From Saccharopolyspora elongata (GTDB lineage Bacteria; Actinomycetota; Actinomycetes; Mycobacteriales; Pseudonocardiaceae): a DNA stretch of 64,000 nucleotides. Numbering within the stretch: position 1 is the first letter of the stretch; the number at the start of each line of letters is the position of its first letter. Both the position numbers and the translations under genes were made by a program. The notes beneath the pieces are model-generated. The model had not been told where the DNA came from. It saw only the letters and a list, made by a program, of their open reading frames with translations, and did no database searches. The DNA lies in assembly GCF_004348985.1 (NCBI RefSeq), contig NZ_SMKW01000038.1, positions 27,654 to 91,653 on the forward strand. Direction: 5' to 3'. This document shows, one piece after another, positions 1-8,075 of this stretch.

Positions 1-1121
1 CCGAGCGGGTCGGCTACGACGTCGTGGTCGCCGACACCGTCAACCACCTGCTGCGCGGCGTCCGGCTCGCGGACGGCGAGGTCACCACCCTGGCCGGGAC
101 CGGCGAGCAGTGGCGCGACGGCGCCGACGGCGGATCCGCCCTGGAGACGCCGCTGACCAGCCCCTGGGACGTCGCCTGGTGGGAACCGGCCGGCGGCGTG
201 GTGATCGCGATGGCGGGCAACCACACGCTCGGCCTGTTCGACCCGGTCCCGGGCCAGCTCCGGCGGTTCGCCGGGACGACGGTCGAGGGCCTCCGCGACG
301 GCGCGGCCGACGAGGCGTTCTTCGCGCAGCCGTCCGGGCTGGCCGACGGCGGCGATCGGCTCTGGCTGGCCGACTCCGAGACCTCCGCGCTGCGCTGGGT
401 CGAGGCCACGGGCGATGGTTTCGAGGTGCGCACGGCCGTCGGCACCGGGCTGTTCGACTTCGGCCACGCCGACGGCCCCGCCGAGAAGGCGCTGCTCCAG
501 CACCCGCTCGGCGTCGCGGTCCTGCCCGACGGCTCGGTCGCGGTCTGCGACACCTACAACGGCGCCGTCCGACGCTACGAGCCGGCGACCGGCGAGGTGT
601 CGACGCTGGCCACCGACGTCGCGGAGCCCTCCGGCGCGGCCGTGGTGGACGGGGAGCTCGTCGTGGTCGCCTCCGCCGCGCACCGGCTCGAGCGGCCGGT
701 CCCGCCGGGCGTCGCGGCGCGCCTCGTCGAGGGGGCGTCGCAGCAGGTCAAGCGGCCGGCCACGGAAATCGGCAGCGGCGCGGTCGAGCTCGCCGTGGTG
801 TTCACGCCGCCGCCGGGCACCAAGCTGGACGAGCGCTACGGGCCGTCGACCCGGCTGGAGATCACCTCGTCGCCGGCGGAACTGCTGGTCGAAGGCGCCG
901 GCGTGGGCACCGATCTGACGCGTCGCCTGGTGCTGGCCGAGGGCATCGAGCAGGGCGTGCTGCACGTGGTGGCGCAGGCCGCCAGCTGCGACGACGACCC
1001 GTCGGTCGAGCACCCGGCCTGCCGCCTGACCAGGCAGGACTGGGGCGTGCCGATCAAGATCGCGGTAGCCGGGCCGAAGCGGTTGCCGCTGGTGATGGGC
1101 GGCCTTGACGCCGAGGCGTGA
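1..1121 (+). CDS. NHL-repeat protein, C-terminal part (NHLRC2-like), 5' truncated by window
   Basis: The reading frame is already open at the first base, so the N-terminus lies outside the window. The visible ~372 residues carry several NHL-type beta-propeller blades, for example stretches reading VADTVNHLLR, LADSETSALRW and VCDTYNGAVRRY, followed by a beta-rich C-terminal domain containing CRLTRQDWGVP. This layout is that of bacterial NHLRC2-like proteins, in which a thioredoxin-like domain precedes the propeller; the thioredoxin part would be upstream and cannot be seen here. The role is probably thiol or redox related, but the biochemical function of this family is poorly defined. It ends with TGA at 1119-1121. 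It stands alone, 239 bp before the next gene. Confidence 0.8.
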   Translation, partial: ERVGYDVVVADTVNHLLRGVRLADGEVTTLAGTGEQWRDGADGGSALETPLTSPWDVAWWEPAGGVVIAMAGNHTLGLFDPVPGQLRRFAGTTVEGLRDGAADEAFFAQPSGLADGGDRLWLADSETSALRWVEATGDGFEVRTAVGTGLFDFGHADGPAEKALLQHPLGVAVLPDGSVAVCDTYNGAVRRYEPATGEVSTLATDVAEPSGAAVVDGELVVVASAAHRLERPVPPGVAARLVEGASQQVKRPATEIGSGAVELAVVFTPPPGTKLDERYGPSTRLEITSSPAELLVEGAGVGTDLTRRLVLAEGIEQGVLHVVAQAASCDDDPSVEHPACRLTRQDWGVPIKIAVAGPKRLPLVMGGLDAEA

Positions 1122-1214
1122 TCTCGCGGCCCCGGTGGGCCACCGCACCGGGTGTTGACAGGGGCCGCCGGGCACGGCGCGTGCTCGCATTTCCGCAGGT
1201 AGATGCTCGTGCGC

Positions 1215-1242
1215 GGTTTGGAGCGCTATGGCACTCCAAACC
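1215..1242 (+). repeat. Hairpin at the start of a ~58-bp dispersed repeat (family E, copy 1)
   Basis: A perfect inverted repeat has 9-bp arms (GGTTTGGAG at 1215-1223 and CTCCAAACC at 1234-1242) around a 10-nt loop reading CGCTATGGCA. The following bases to about 1272 (CACGAG, then CAGCGGAAAC) match a second copy at 37396-37448. The loop word GAGCGCTATGGC is shared. It sits between the NHL gene and the GroES-like gene. It may be a terminator for the upstream gene or a small structured RNA element. Confidence 0.6.
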
Positions 1243-1347
1243 GCTCACGAGTACTTGACCAGCGGAAACCGTTGGTGGCACCGGTGGATCCGCCGTGGCG
1301 GGGCGGGAAAGCTGTGCCCTGGCCGGTTGGTCGCCCGGCGGCGGCAA

Positions 1348-1363
1348 GTAAACTTTTCGGGTG
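1348..1363 (+). promoter_or_regulatory. Probable leaderless promoter -10 box of the GroES-like gene
   Basis: TAAACT at 1348-1353 is separated by six bases from the GTG start at 1361. This is the spacing expected if transcription starts at the start codon. No Shine-Dalgarno sequence lies in between, which supports a leaderless mRNA. Confidence 0.45.
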
Positions 1364-1681
1364 ACCGATGCCAAGCTCGAAATCCAGATGCTGCACGACC
1401 GGGTCATGGTGCGCATCTCCCCGGAATCCGGTGAACGCCGCAGCAGCGGCGGCATCGTGATTCCGGCGACCGCCCAGGTGGCCAAGCGGCTGCTGTGGGG
1501 CGAGGTCTTCGGCGTGGGCAGTCACGTGCGCACGGTGAAGGTCGGCGACCAGGTGTTGTTCAACCCCGACGAGCAGTTCGAGGTCGAGGTCCAGGGCCAG
1601 GCCTACCTCGTGATGCGGGAGCGGGACCTGCACGCCGTGGCCAGCGAACGCACCGAACAGGGCACCGGGCTGTACCTGTAG
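1361..1681 (+). CDS. GroES-like co-chaperonin family protein
   Basis: A 106-residue protein with the GroES fold signature: HDRVMVRISPESGERRSSGG near the N-terminus corresponds to the 'plug' strand and mobile-loop region, followed by VKVGDQVLFNP in the roof-proximal barrel. Length is close to the usual GroES length (~95-100). No groEL lies beside it, so it is a solitary member of the family rather than the canonical groESL operon. Its role may be as an accessory co-chaperonin, or it may have diverged from chaperonin function. GTG start at 1361; the next genes are in the same direction 81 bp on. Assignment to the family is firm; the function is inferred. Confidence 0.8.
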   Translation: MTDAKLEIQMLHDRVMVRISPESGERRSSGGIVIPATAQVAKRLLWGEVFGVGSHVRTVKVGDQVLFNPDEQFEVEVQGQAYLVMRERDLHAVASERTEQGTGLYL

Positions 1682-1762
1682 TCGACGCGGCCTTCCCTCG
1701 CGGAGCCGGCCGCCGATATCGTCACGCGCCCCACCGCACGACCGACACGAGAAGGGGAAGCG

Positions 1763-3832
1763 GTGCCGGAAAACCACGATCATCGAAGCGGTGCCGAGCC
1801 GTCGACCGAACGGATGCGCACCGACCCGGAACGTTCCGGCGAGGCCCAGCCGGAGACGAGCGTCGAGCAGACCACCCGGATCCCACCGGTGCAGGCCGAC
1901 TTCGACGAACGCACCCGCCCCAACCTGTCGGGCGCCGCGAAGCCGCAAGCCCAGCAGCCGGCACCGGAGTCCGACACCGAGCGGACCGCCCAGATCGCCG
2001 CGGTGCCCGGCGACTTCTCCACCTTCCGCATCGGCGAGACCCAGGCGATCCCGCAGGTCGGCGCCCAGTCCGGCGGCTGGGCCGCCGCGACCCCGCCGCC
2101 GTCCGACGCCGATAAGAAGCGCCGCGGCCTGATCCGCGCCGGCATCGCCGCCGGCGCCGTGGTCGGCGCGCTGGTGCTGCTCTACGTCGGCGACCTAGTC
2201 CTCACCAGCGGCCAGGTGCCGCGCGGCACGGTGGTGGCCGGCGTCGACATCGGCGGCCTGGACGAGACCGCCGCCGAGACGGAGCTCCGCGAGAAGCTCG
2301 GGCCGGGCCTCGACGAGCCCGTCGAGCTGCGGGTCGGCGACCGCACCGCCACGATCAACCCGGAGCAGGCCGGGCTGCAGATGGACTGGGCGGCGACCGT
2401 CCAGCAGGCGGGCAGCCAGCCGCTGAACCCGTTCACCCGGATCGCCTCGCTGTTCACCACGCGCGAGGTCGCCCCGGTCAGCCACGGCGACCGCGAGCAG
2501 CTGGTCCAGGCGCTGGAGCAGGTCCGGCCGCAGCTGGACCGGGCCCCGGCCGAAGGCGCCATCCGGTTCGAGGGCACCAAGCCGGTAGCCGTCGACCCGA
2601 TCACCGGGCAGACCATCGACGTGCAGCGGGCCACCGACGAGGTGCTCACCCACTGGGCGGAAGACGTCGCCGTGCAGGTGCCCTTCACCGAGCAGCCGGT
2701 CAGCACGACCAGCGAGGGCGTGCAGCGGGCGCTGCGCGAGGTGGCGCAGCCCGCGGTGTCCGCGCCGGTGACCGTGCGCGGCCAAGGCAAGGACGCGACC
2801 CTGGCGCCCGCGGCGATCGCGGCGGCGCTGCGGTTCGAGTCGGACGGCGCCGGCGGGCTGAAGTCCCACGTGGACCTGCCGGCCGCGATCGCCAGCGTCG
2901 AACCGCAGCTGGCCGACACGATCAAGCCCGGCAAGGACGCCGAGATCGTCCTGGAAGGCGGCGCGCCGGTGGTCCGGCCGTCCACCGACGGCATCGGCGT
3001 CGACTGGAACAAGAGCTTCGAGCGGATCGACGAGGTGCTCCGCAGGCCGCAGGACCGCGCGGTGCAGGCTATCTACGTGCACGAACCCGCCAAGTTCACC
3101 ACCGAGCAGGCCAACCAGATGGGCATCCGCGAGGTGGTCGGCGAGTTCACCACCAACGGGTTCGAGGCCGCGTCCGGGGTGAACATCCGGCGGACCGCCG
3201 AGCAGGTCAACGGCGCGATCATCAAGCCGGGCGAGGTCTTCAGCCTCAACGGGCACACCGGGCCGCGCGGGATTCCGCAGGGCTACGTCGAGTCCGGGAT
3301 CATCGAGAACGGCCGCCCGGGCCGCGCTGTCGGCGGCGGCATCTCGCAGTTCGCCACGACGCTGTACAACGCCTCGTACTTCGCCGGCATGCAGAACGTC
3401 GAGCACAAGGCGCACAGCTACTACATCAGCCGCTACCCGGCGGGCCGCGAGGCCACCGTGTTCCAGAGCCCCAGCGGCGCGAGCATCATCGACGTCAAGT
3501 TCAAGAACGTCGCCAAGAGCGGGATCATGATCACCACCCGCTGGACTCCGTCGTCGATCACGGTGACGCTGTGGGGCACCAAGCAGTTCGACGTGTCCTC
3601 GCAGACCGGCGAGCGGACCAACCCCACGCAGCCGCAGGAGAAGGTCGTGCCGCCGGGCGAGCCGTGCAGCCCGAGCAAGGGCACGCCGGGCTTCTCGGTG
3701 AACGACACCCGGACCATCAAGGACGTGACCACCGGCCAGGTGCGCACCGAGACCCAGCACACCGTCTACAACCCGCAGCCGATCATCCACTGCGGCGCGC
3801 CGCCGGGCGGACCGCCCGCCCCGCCGCGCTGA
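1763..3832 (+). CDS. VanW-family protein with peptidoglycan-binding-like repeats
   Basis: A 689-residue membrane-anchored protein. Residues 1-115 are a polar, Pro-rich cytoplasmic segment, followed by one transmembrane helix near 120-142 (GIAAGAVVGALVLLYVGDLV). The external part contains two PG_binding_4-type modules, the first starting at GVDIGGLDETAAETEL. The VanW domain lies around residues 465-615 (GEFTTNGFEAASGVNIRRTA, GGGISQFATTLYNA). VanW proteins were first seen in VanB-type glycopeptide-resistance clusters but are common in Gram-positive envelopes without a known catalytic role; here no vanHAX genes are nearby, so a general cell-wall role is more likely. GTG start with GAAGGGGAAG upstream. 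It converges with the EEP gene. Confidence 0.88.
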   Translation: MPENHDHRSGAEPSTERMRTDPERSGEAQPETSVEQTTRIPPVQADFDERTRPNLSGAAKPQAQQPAPESDTERTAQIAAVPGDFSTFRIGETQAIPQVGAQSGGWAAATPPPSDADKKRRGLIRAGIAAGAVVGALVLLYVGDLVLTSGQVPRGTVVAGVDIGGLDETAAETELREKLGPGLDEPVELRVGDRTATINPEQAGLQMDWAATVQQAGSQPLNPFTRIASLFTTREVAPVSHGDREQLVQALEQVRPQLDRAPAEGAIRFEGTKPVAVDPITGQTIDVQRATDEVLTHWAEDVAVQVPFTEQPVSTTSEGVQRALREVAQPAVSAPVTVRGQGKDATLAPAAIAAALRFESDGAGGLKSHVDLPAAIASVEPQLADTIKPGKDAEIVLEGGAPVVRPSTDGIGVDWNKSFERIDEVLRRPQDRAVQAIYVHEPAKFTTEQANQMGIREVVGEFTTNGFEAASGVNIRRTAEQVNGAIIKPGEVFSLNGHTGPRGIPQGYVESGIIENGRPGRAVGGGISQFATTLYNASYFAGMQNVEHKAHSYYISRYPAGREATVFQSPSGASIIDVKFKNVAKSGIMITTRWTPSSITVTLWGTKQFDVSSQTGERTNPTQPQEKVVPPGEPCSPSKGTPGFSVNDTRTIKDVTTGQVRTETQHTVYNPQPIIHCGAPPGGPPAPPR

Positions 3833-3847
3833 CGGCGAGTCGCCGAT

Positions 3848-3881
3848 GAGCGGTCGTCCCGGTCTCCCGGGGCGACCGCTC
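3848..3881. terminator. Bidirectional intrinsic terminator between vanW-like gene and EEP gene
   Basis: A stem-loop has arms GAGCGGTCGTCCC and GGGGCGACCGCTC with one G-U pair. It lies in the 56-bp gap between two converging genes, 16 bp after the VanW stop and 7 bp before the EEP stop. A short T-rich tract follows on the plus strand. Confidence 0.75.
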
Positions 3882-3888
3882 TCGCGTT

Positions 3889-4668
3889 TCAGCGGGTGGT
3901 CGCGACGAGCAGGCCGGGGTGGTCGGTGCCGTCGATCGGGATCGTTTCGGCGTGCTCCAACCGGAACACGTCCATCGCCAGCACGTGCTGCACGCTGCCG
4001 TCGTCCGTGCGGTACCAGCCGGCGGGCACGCAGCCCTGCACGTCGGGGTTGCCGCCGGCGACCAGGTTCAGGTCTCCGCCGATCACCGACTCGGCGCCGA
4101 GCGCGGTCGCGACGCCGGAGAGCTCCCGGCACTGCTCGGCCGCGACCTGGCCGTCGCTCGCGGACAGGTGCGTGGTGCACGCGGCGACCTTGGAGTACGG
4201 CACGCACAGCAGCACCCGCTGCTCGTTGCCGCCGTCCTGCGCGGCGTACTGCCGCTCGACCGCCTCGCCCGCGGCCCCGAGATCGGGGTTGGTCAGGATG
4301 GCGACGCCGTAGTCGCCGCGCCCGTCCTTGCAGGCGAACGGGCTGCCGGTCGCCTTGTCACCGACCGGGGCGAACGCCCAGCGGTAGCCCGTTTCGTGCG
4401 TCATGCGGGTGATGTCCGGGGCGCAGACCTCGTTGATCGTCACCACGTCCGGTCGGCGCTGCTGGATCGCGGCGATCGCCGAGTCGACCGACTTGCCCTC
4501 CGCGTAGCAGTCGGCGAAGCCGCTGTTGCAGAGGTTGAGCTGGAGCACGGTGAACGGCTGGGCCGCCGTGGTCTGCGCCTGGGCGACCGGGACGGCGACG
4601 GCGGCGAGCGCGGCCAATGCCGCTGCGATCCACAGCGCGGCCGATCGGCGCAGGCCGGCACGCTTCAT
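3889..4668 (-). CDS. Secreted endonuclease/exonuclease/phosphatase (EEP) family protein
   Basis: 259 residues with a Sec signal peptide (LWIAAALAALAAVAVPVAQA, cleavage after ~residue 32). The mature part shows the EEP (DNase I-like) motif series: LQLNLCNS (Asn), INEVC (catalytic metal-binding Glu), TTHLSA, GGDLNL (Asp/Asn) and a C-terminal TDHPGL (Asp-His pair). The family hydrolyses phosphodiester or phosphomonoester bonds; the substrate may be nucleic acid, sphingolipid or inositol phosphate. Several Cys residues suit an exported, disulfide-bonded enzyme. The start is supported by GGAGGTCCCG before ATG. The gene is monocistronic. Confidence 0.85.
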   Translation of the reverse strand: MKRAGLRRSAALWIAAALAALAAVAVPVAQAQTTAAQPFTVLQLNLCNSGFADCYAEGKSVDSAIAAIQQRRPDVVTINEVCAPDITRMTHETGYRWAFAPVGDKATGSPFACKDGRGDYGVAILTNPDLGAAGEAVERQYAAQDGGNEQRVLLCVPYSKVAACTTHLSASDGQVAAEQCRELSGVATALGAESVIGGDLNLVAGGNPDVQGCVPAGWYRTDDGSVQHVLAMDVFRLEHAETIPIDGTDHPGLLVATTR

Positions 4669-5123
4669 CGGGACCTCCTCAGGGCTCTAGGCGCCGCGGG
4701 CTCGGCACCCGTCGAAAGTCTGCTCACCAGCGAATATCCGCTCGACCGCCGGATGGGGTAGTGGCGACTTCTCGTCAAGTGCACCCGTCCGGACACATTG
4801 CGTGTACGAGCAGTGATCGTCCGCAGGCGCCTCGCGAGCGCGTTCCGGAGCCCGTCGAGCACTCCCTGTTGACCAGTGGCACACACCACATGAGACTGAG
4901 TGCCATTCGGCAGTAGCGGGCGACAACCCGCACGAACAGGGGAGGTTCGGCGGAAGATCTTTCGTCTTCGCCCCGGTCCGCTGGCAGGTTTCCGATCGCC
5001 GGCCGACCCGGGACCGGGCGCGGACCGAAAACTTGATGGCTTCGCAACACTCGGCATTGGGATTACGCCCGAACGAGTGGCACCATTCGAACACTCGCGT
5101 TCTCACCTACTAGGAGTGACATC
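4669..5123. other. 455-bp divergent intergenic region, promoters for EEP gene and amino-acid ABC operon
   Basis: No ORF in either strand has coding character. The region must hold the promoters of both divergent genes. TTGACC at 4869-4874 followed 17 bp later by GAGACT is a possible promoter toward the right, and TGGCAC (4877-4882) with GTGCCA (4900-4905) forms an inverted repeat across its start region. These are candidates only. Confidence 0.4.
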
Positions 5124-5939
5124 GTGGCGCGTCGCAGAACACTACGAGCGATGGCTCTGCTGCCCGCTCTGGCCCTGGCCACCGCTGTCGCGGCGGGCTG
5201 TGCCGAGTCCACCACCGGCGGTGGTGGCACGGCGGACGGCGGCGTGGAGGTGATCAAGCCGGGGATCCTGACGACCTGCACGCACATGGACTACAAGCCC
5301 TTCCAGTTCCACGAAGGGAACAAGATCGTCGGCTTCGACGTCGACCTGGTCGACGCGATCGCCAAGGACATGGGCCTGACGCAGGAGATCGTGGACACCC
5401 CGTTCGAGGGCATCCAGTCCGGTGAGGACCTCAACACGCGGCGCTGCGACGTGGCCGCCGCGGCCATGAGCATCACGCCCACCCGCGAGGAGAACTTCGA
5501 CTTCTCCGACCCCTACTTCGAGGCAACTCAGGCGCTGCTGACCAAGAAGGGCTCGGGCATCCGCAGCCTCGCGGACCTGCGCGGCAAGAAGCTCGGCGTG
5601 CAGCTGTCCACCACCGGTGAGCAGTACGCGAACGACAACAAGGGCGCCAACGGGTACGAGGTCATCCAGTTCGAGGACCTGCCGCTTTCGGTGACCGCGG
5701 TGCAGACGGGCCAGGTCGAGGCGGCGATCAACGACAACAGCGTGCTCGCGGACTTCGTCAAGAACAACCCCGAGGTCGAGATCACCAACGAGTTCACCAC
5801 TGGTGACCAGTACGGCATCGGCATGGCGACGGGCAACACGGCGCTGAAGGACCGGGTCAACGCCGCGCTGAAGAAGCTCAAGGAAAACGGCGAGTACGAC
5901 AAGATCTACGAGAAGTGGTTCGGCAAGAAGCCGCAGTGA
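5124..5939 (+). CDS. Polar amino-acid ABC transporter, substrate-binding lipoprotein
   Basis: 271 residues. The N-terminus is a lipoprotein signal peptide ending in AVAAGC, with the lipidated cysteine at residue 26. The rest is a periplasmic-binding-protein fold of family 3 (SBP_bac_3): GFDVDLVDAIAKDMG, RCDVAAAAMSITPTREE, FSDPYFEATQALL and LRGKKLGVQLSTTGEQY are typical. It captures a polar amino acid (the Glu/Gln/Asp/His group; exact ligand not readable) outside the membrane and hands it to the permease encoded next. GTG start with TAGGAGTGACATC in front. It is the first gene of a three-gene operon and is separated from the permease by a hairpin. Confidence 0.92.
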   Translation: MARRRTLRAMALLPALALATAVAAGCAESTTGGGGTADGGVEVIKPGILTTCTHMDYKPFQFHEGNKIVGFDVDLVDAIAKDMGLTQEIVDTPFEGIQSGEDLNTRRCDVAAAAMSITPTREENFDFSDPYFEATQALLTKKGSGIRSLADLRGKKLGVQLSTTGEQYANDNKGANGYEVIQFEDLPLSVTAVQTGQVEAAINDNSVLADFVKNNPEVEITNEFTTGDQYGIGMATGNTALKDRVNAALKKLKENGEYDKIYEKWFGKKPQ

Positions 5940-5974
5940 TCGCCTGCGGGGCATAGCGCTCCAATGCCAACGGA

Positions 5975-6006
5975 CGGGGTCGGCGGGTGCTCCACCGCCG
6001 GCCCCG
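5975..6006 (+). terminator. Intra-operon hairpin between binding-protein and permease genes
   Basis: Arms CGGGGTCGGCGG (5975-5986) and CCGCCGGCCCCG (5995-6006) form a 12-bp stem with one mismatch or wobble and an 8-nt loop, without a U run. Such hairpins after binding-protein genes often protect the upstream mRNA or partly terminate, giving excess binding protein over permease. Confidence 0.55.
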
Positions 6007-6026
6007 AACACTGATCAGGAGACTTC

Positions 6027-6860
6027 ATGACAACCGACACCGAGCGGCCCAAGTCGGGGCTGGGCCGGCGGCAGAAGGCCCGGCTCAACCGCGGCATCCA
6101 GTACGCCGTGCTGATCGTGGTCGCCATCGTGGTGGCCGTGGTCGCGGACTGGGGCTCCATCGCGCGGGCGTTCTTCAACGTCGACGTGGCGATCGCGCAG
6201 TTCCCCGCCGTGATCACCACGGCGCTGGTCAACACCATCATCTACACCGCGCTCGGCTTCGGGTTCGGCCTCGGGCTGGGCATCGTGCTGGCGTTGATGA
6301 AGATGTCGCCGGTCGGCCCGTACCGGTGGATCGCCACCGGCTACATCGAGCTGTTCCGCGGCCTGCCCGCGCTGCTGGTGTTCATCGCGCTGGGCTTCGG
6401 CGTGCCGATCGCCTTCCAGCTGCGGTTCGACATCTACTCCACCGTGATGCTGGCGCTCGGTCTGGTCGGCGCCGCCTACATGGCCGAGACCATCCGCGCC
6501 GGCGTCCAGGCGGTGCCGAAGGGGCAGATCGAGGCGGCCCGCTCGCTGGGCATGTCGCCGACCCGCACCATGCTCACCGTGGTGATGCCGCAGGCGTTGC
6601 GGATCATCCTGCCGCCGCTGACCAACGAGCTGATCCTGCTGACCAAGGACTCGTCGCTGGTCTACCTTCTCGGCCTGGCCGCCAACGAGTACGAGCTGGC
6701 GAAGTTCGGCCGGGCGGCGCTGAACGAGTACGCATCGCTCACGCCGCTGCTGGTGGCCGGGCTGTGCTACCTGATCATCACCATTCCGCTGTCCCGGATT
6801 TCGGACCTGCTGGAGCGCAAGTACGGCGGCGGGGCGCGGACCAAGGGGGCCAAGGCATGA
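6027..6860 (+). CDS. Polar amino-acid ABC transporter, permease
   Basis: 277 residues with a cytoplasmic N-terminus and about five transmembrane helices. It carries the HisMQ-type permease domain, including the EAA loop region around QIEAARSLGMSPTRTML, which contacts the ATPase, and VMPQALRIILPPLTNELI after it. It forms the membrane channel for the amino acid delivered by the upstream lipoprotein. TCAGGAGACTTC precedes the ATG. The stop overlaps the start of the ATPase gene by four bases (ATGA), so the two are translationally coupled. Only one permease is present, so it probably works as a homodimer. Confidence 0.92.
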   Translation: MTTDTERPKSGLGRRQKARLNRGIQYAVLIVVAIVVAVVADWGSIARAFFNVDVAIAQFPAVITTALVNTIIYTALGFGFGLGLGIVLALMKMSPVGPYRWIATGYIELFRGLPALLVFIALGFGVPIAFQLRFDIYSTVMLALGLVGAAYMAETIRAGVQAVPKGQIEAARSLGMSPTRTMLTVVMPQALRIILPPLTNELILLTKDSSLVYLLGLAANEYELAKFGRAALNEYASLTPLLVAGLCYLIITIPLSRISDLLERKYGGGARTKGAKA

Positions 6861-7621
6861 GCGACGTGATGATCGAGATCAACGGGCTGAGCAAGTCGTT
6901 CGGCTCCCTGGAGGTGCTGCGCGGCATCGACCTGGAGGTGGCGCGCGGCGAGGTCGTCTGCGTCATCGGCCCGTCCGGCTCCGGCAAGTCCACCCTGCTG
7001 CGCTGCGTGAACCTGCTGGAGGAGCCGACCGGGGGCAAGGTCGTGGTGGACGGCACCGACCTCACCGACCCGGACACCGATCTGGACGGCGCCCGCCGGC
7101 ACATCGGCATGGTGTTCCAGCAGTTCAACCTGTTCGCGCACCTGCACGTGCTGGACAACCTGACCGTGGCGCAGCGCAAGGTGCTGGGCCGGGACAAGGC
7201 GACGGCGGAGAAGATCGCGCGCGAGAACCTGGAGCGGGTCGGGCTGTCGGAGAAGGCCGACGCCATGCCCGCGCAGCTCTCCGGCGGCCAGCAGCAGCGG
7301 GTCGCGATCGCGCGGGCGCTGTCGATGAACCCGAAGGTCATGCTGTTCGACGAGCCGACATCGGCGCTGGACCCGGAGCTGGTCGGCGACGTGCTCGGCG
7401 TGATGCGACAGCTCGCCGACGAGGGCATGACGATGCTCGTGGTCACCCACGAGATGCAGTTCGCTCGCGATGTGGCCGACCGGGTGCTGTTCATGGACGG
7501 CGGCGGGATCATCGAGCAGGGTCCGCCGGCCGAGGTGATCGGCGCGCCGAAGGAGGAGCGCACCCGCACCTTCCTCGCCCGCGTCCTCGACCCGACCCAC
7601 ACCCACCCCGCCCCGGAGTGA
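6857..7621 (+). CDS. Polar amino-acid ABC transporter, ATP-binding protein
   Basis: 254 residues with a complete ABC ATPase set: Walker A GPSGSGKST, Q-loop MVFQQFNLFAH, signature LSGGQQQRVAIARAL, Walker B VMLFDEPTSALD and H-loop VTHEM. The sequence is of the GlnQ/HisP type. I placed the start at the ATG that overlaps the permease stop (ATGA) rather than at upstream starts in the same frame, which would overrun the permease gene. It powers uptake of the amino acid captured by the lipoprotein. Confidence 0.93.
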   Translation: MSDVMIEINGLSKSFGSLEVLRGIDLEVARGEVVCVIGPSGSGKSTLLRCVNLLEEPTGGKVVVDGTDLTDPDTDLDGARRHIGMVFQQFNLFAHLHVLDNLTVAQRKVLGRDKATAEKIARENLERVGLSEKADAMPAQLSGGQQQRVAIARALSMNPKVMLFDEPTSALDPELVGDVLGVMRQLADEGMTMLVVTHEMQFARDVADRVLFMDGGGIIEQGPPAEVIGAPKEERTRTFLARVLDPTHTHPAPE

Positions 7622-7639
7622 TCTGAAGGCAGGATTGCG

Positions 7640-7684
7640 CGAACGGCCCGTTCACCTCGTACCGCGAGGTGAACGGGCCGTTCG
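7640..7684. terminator. Perfect 20-bp-stem hairpin terminator, palindrome family A (copy 1)
   Basis: Arms of 20 bp (7640-7659 and 7665-7684) are perfect reverse complements around a 5-nt TACCG loop. Each arm contains GAACGGCCCGTTC or its complement, which is itself near-palindromic. It lies 18 bp after the ABC operon stop, so it probably terminates that operon. Related elements are at 38747-38793 and 39833-39857. Confidence 0.75.
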
Positions 7685-7705
7685 CTCGTTCCAGGCCGAG
7701 CCGAG

Positions 7706-7719
7706 GTTTCACGTGGAAC
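7706..7719. promoter_or_regulatory. parS-like ParB binding site (one mismatch)
   Basis: GTTTCACGTGGAAC differs in one base from the palindromic actinomycete parS core GTTTCACGTGAAAC. It lies in non-coding DNA. ParB sites cluster around oriC in actinomycetes and many natural copies have one mismatch. Whether this one is bound is not shown by sequence alone. Confidence 0.55.
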
Positions 7720-7790
7720 CGAATAGGCCATCCGGCTGCACTCCGCAGCGCATCGCAACCAAGCCTTGTGATCACACGTCGGAGTTCTAT

Positions 7791-7862
7791 AGAGGATGTT
7801 CCAGGCTCGTTCTGCGTAGCGGTGCGGGTGGCGGAACCTCAGAGCCCTTCTCGACTCCGGGA
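7791..7862. repeat. Dispersed ~70-bp repeat, family D copy 1
   Basis: This copy matches the stretch at 23612-23690: both contain CTCGTTCTGCGT, then GCGGTGCGGGT, then GCGGAACCTCAGA and CCTTCTCG, with a few substitutions. Inside, GTTCTGC and GCGGAAC can pair into a hairpin. The function is unknown; it may be a REP- or MITE-like element. Confidence 0.6.
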
Positions 7863-7863
7863 T

Positions 7864-8030
7864 CCCCGACACACGTATGTCCAATACGTCGCGTCGGGGC
7901 TGTCCTCGCTGGGAGAACCCCGGGGGGTGGGCACTGAGAACCCGCGGCGGTGCGAGTTGCGTAGGTGGGCCAAGCGGCTGCGCCGCTTCAAAGACAACCT
8001 CTACAGGTAGTTGATCGACTACCTTTTCGG
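7864..8030 (+). other. Structured upstream region of the beta-solenoid gene
   Basis: Three stem-loops follow each other: CCCCGAC/GTCGGGG enclosing ACGTAT/ATACGT (7864-7899), AAGCGGC/GCCGCTT (7972-7988), and GGTAGT/ACTACC (8006-8023) followed by TTTT. The last could be an attenuating terminator or an operator next to the start of the following gene. No ORF of its own is apparent. Confidence 0.4.
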
Positions 8031-8075
8031 GTGATCAAGTTGATCAGCTGGTCGGGGACTAGGTCGGGGGCGAGG

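Noticed and set aside
1361..1681. Calling the GroES-like gene the housekeeping groES
   Set aside because: No groEL follows, and no CIRCE element (TTAGCACTC-type) precedes it.
5987..6856. Long upstream extension in the frame of the amino-acid ABC ATPase
   Set aside because: It overlaps the permease gene in another frame and has shadow-type Arg/Ala-rich composition. The ATPase begins at the ATGA overlap at 6857.
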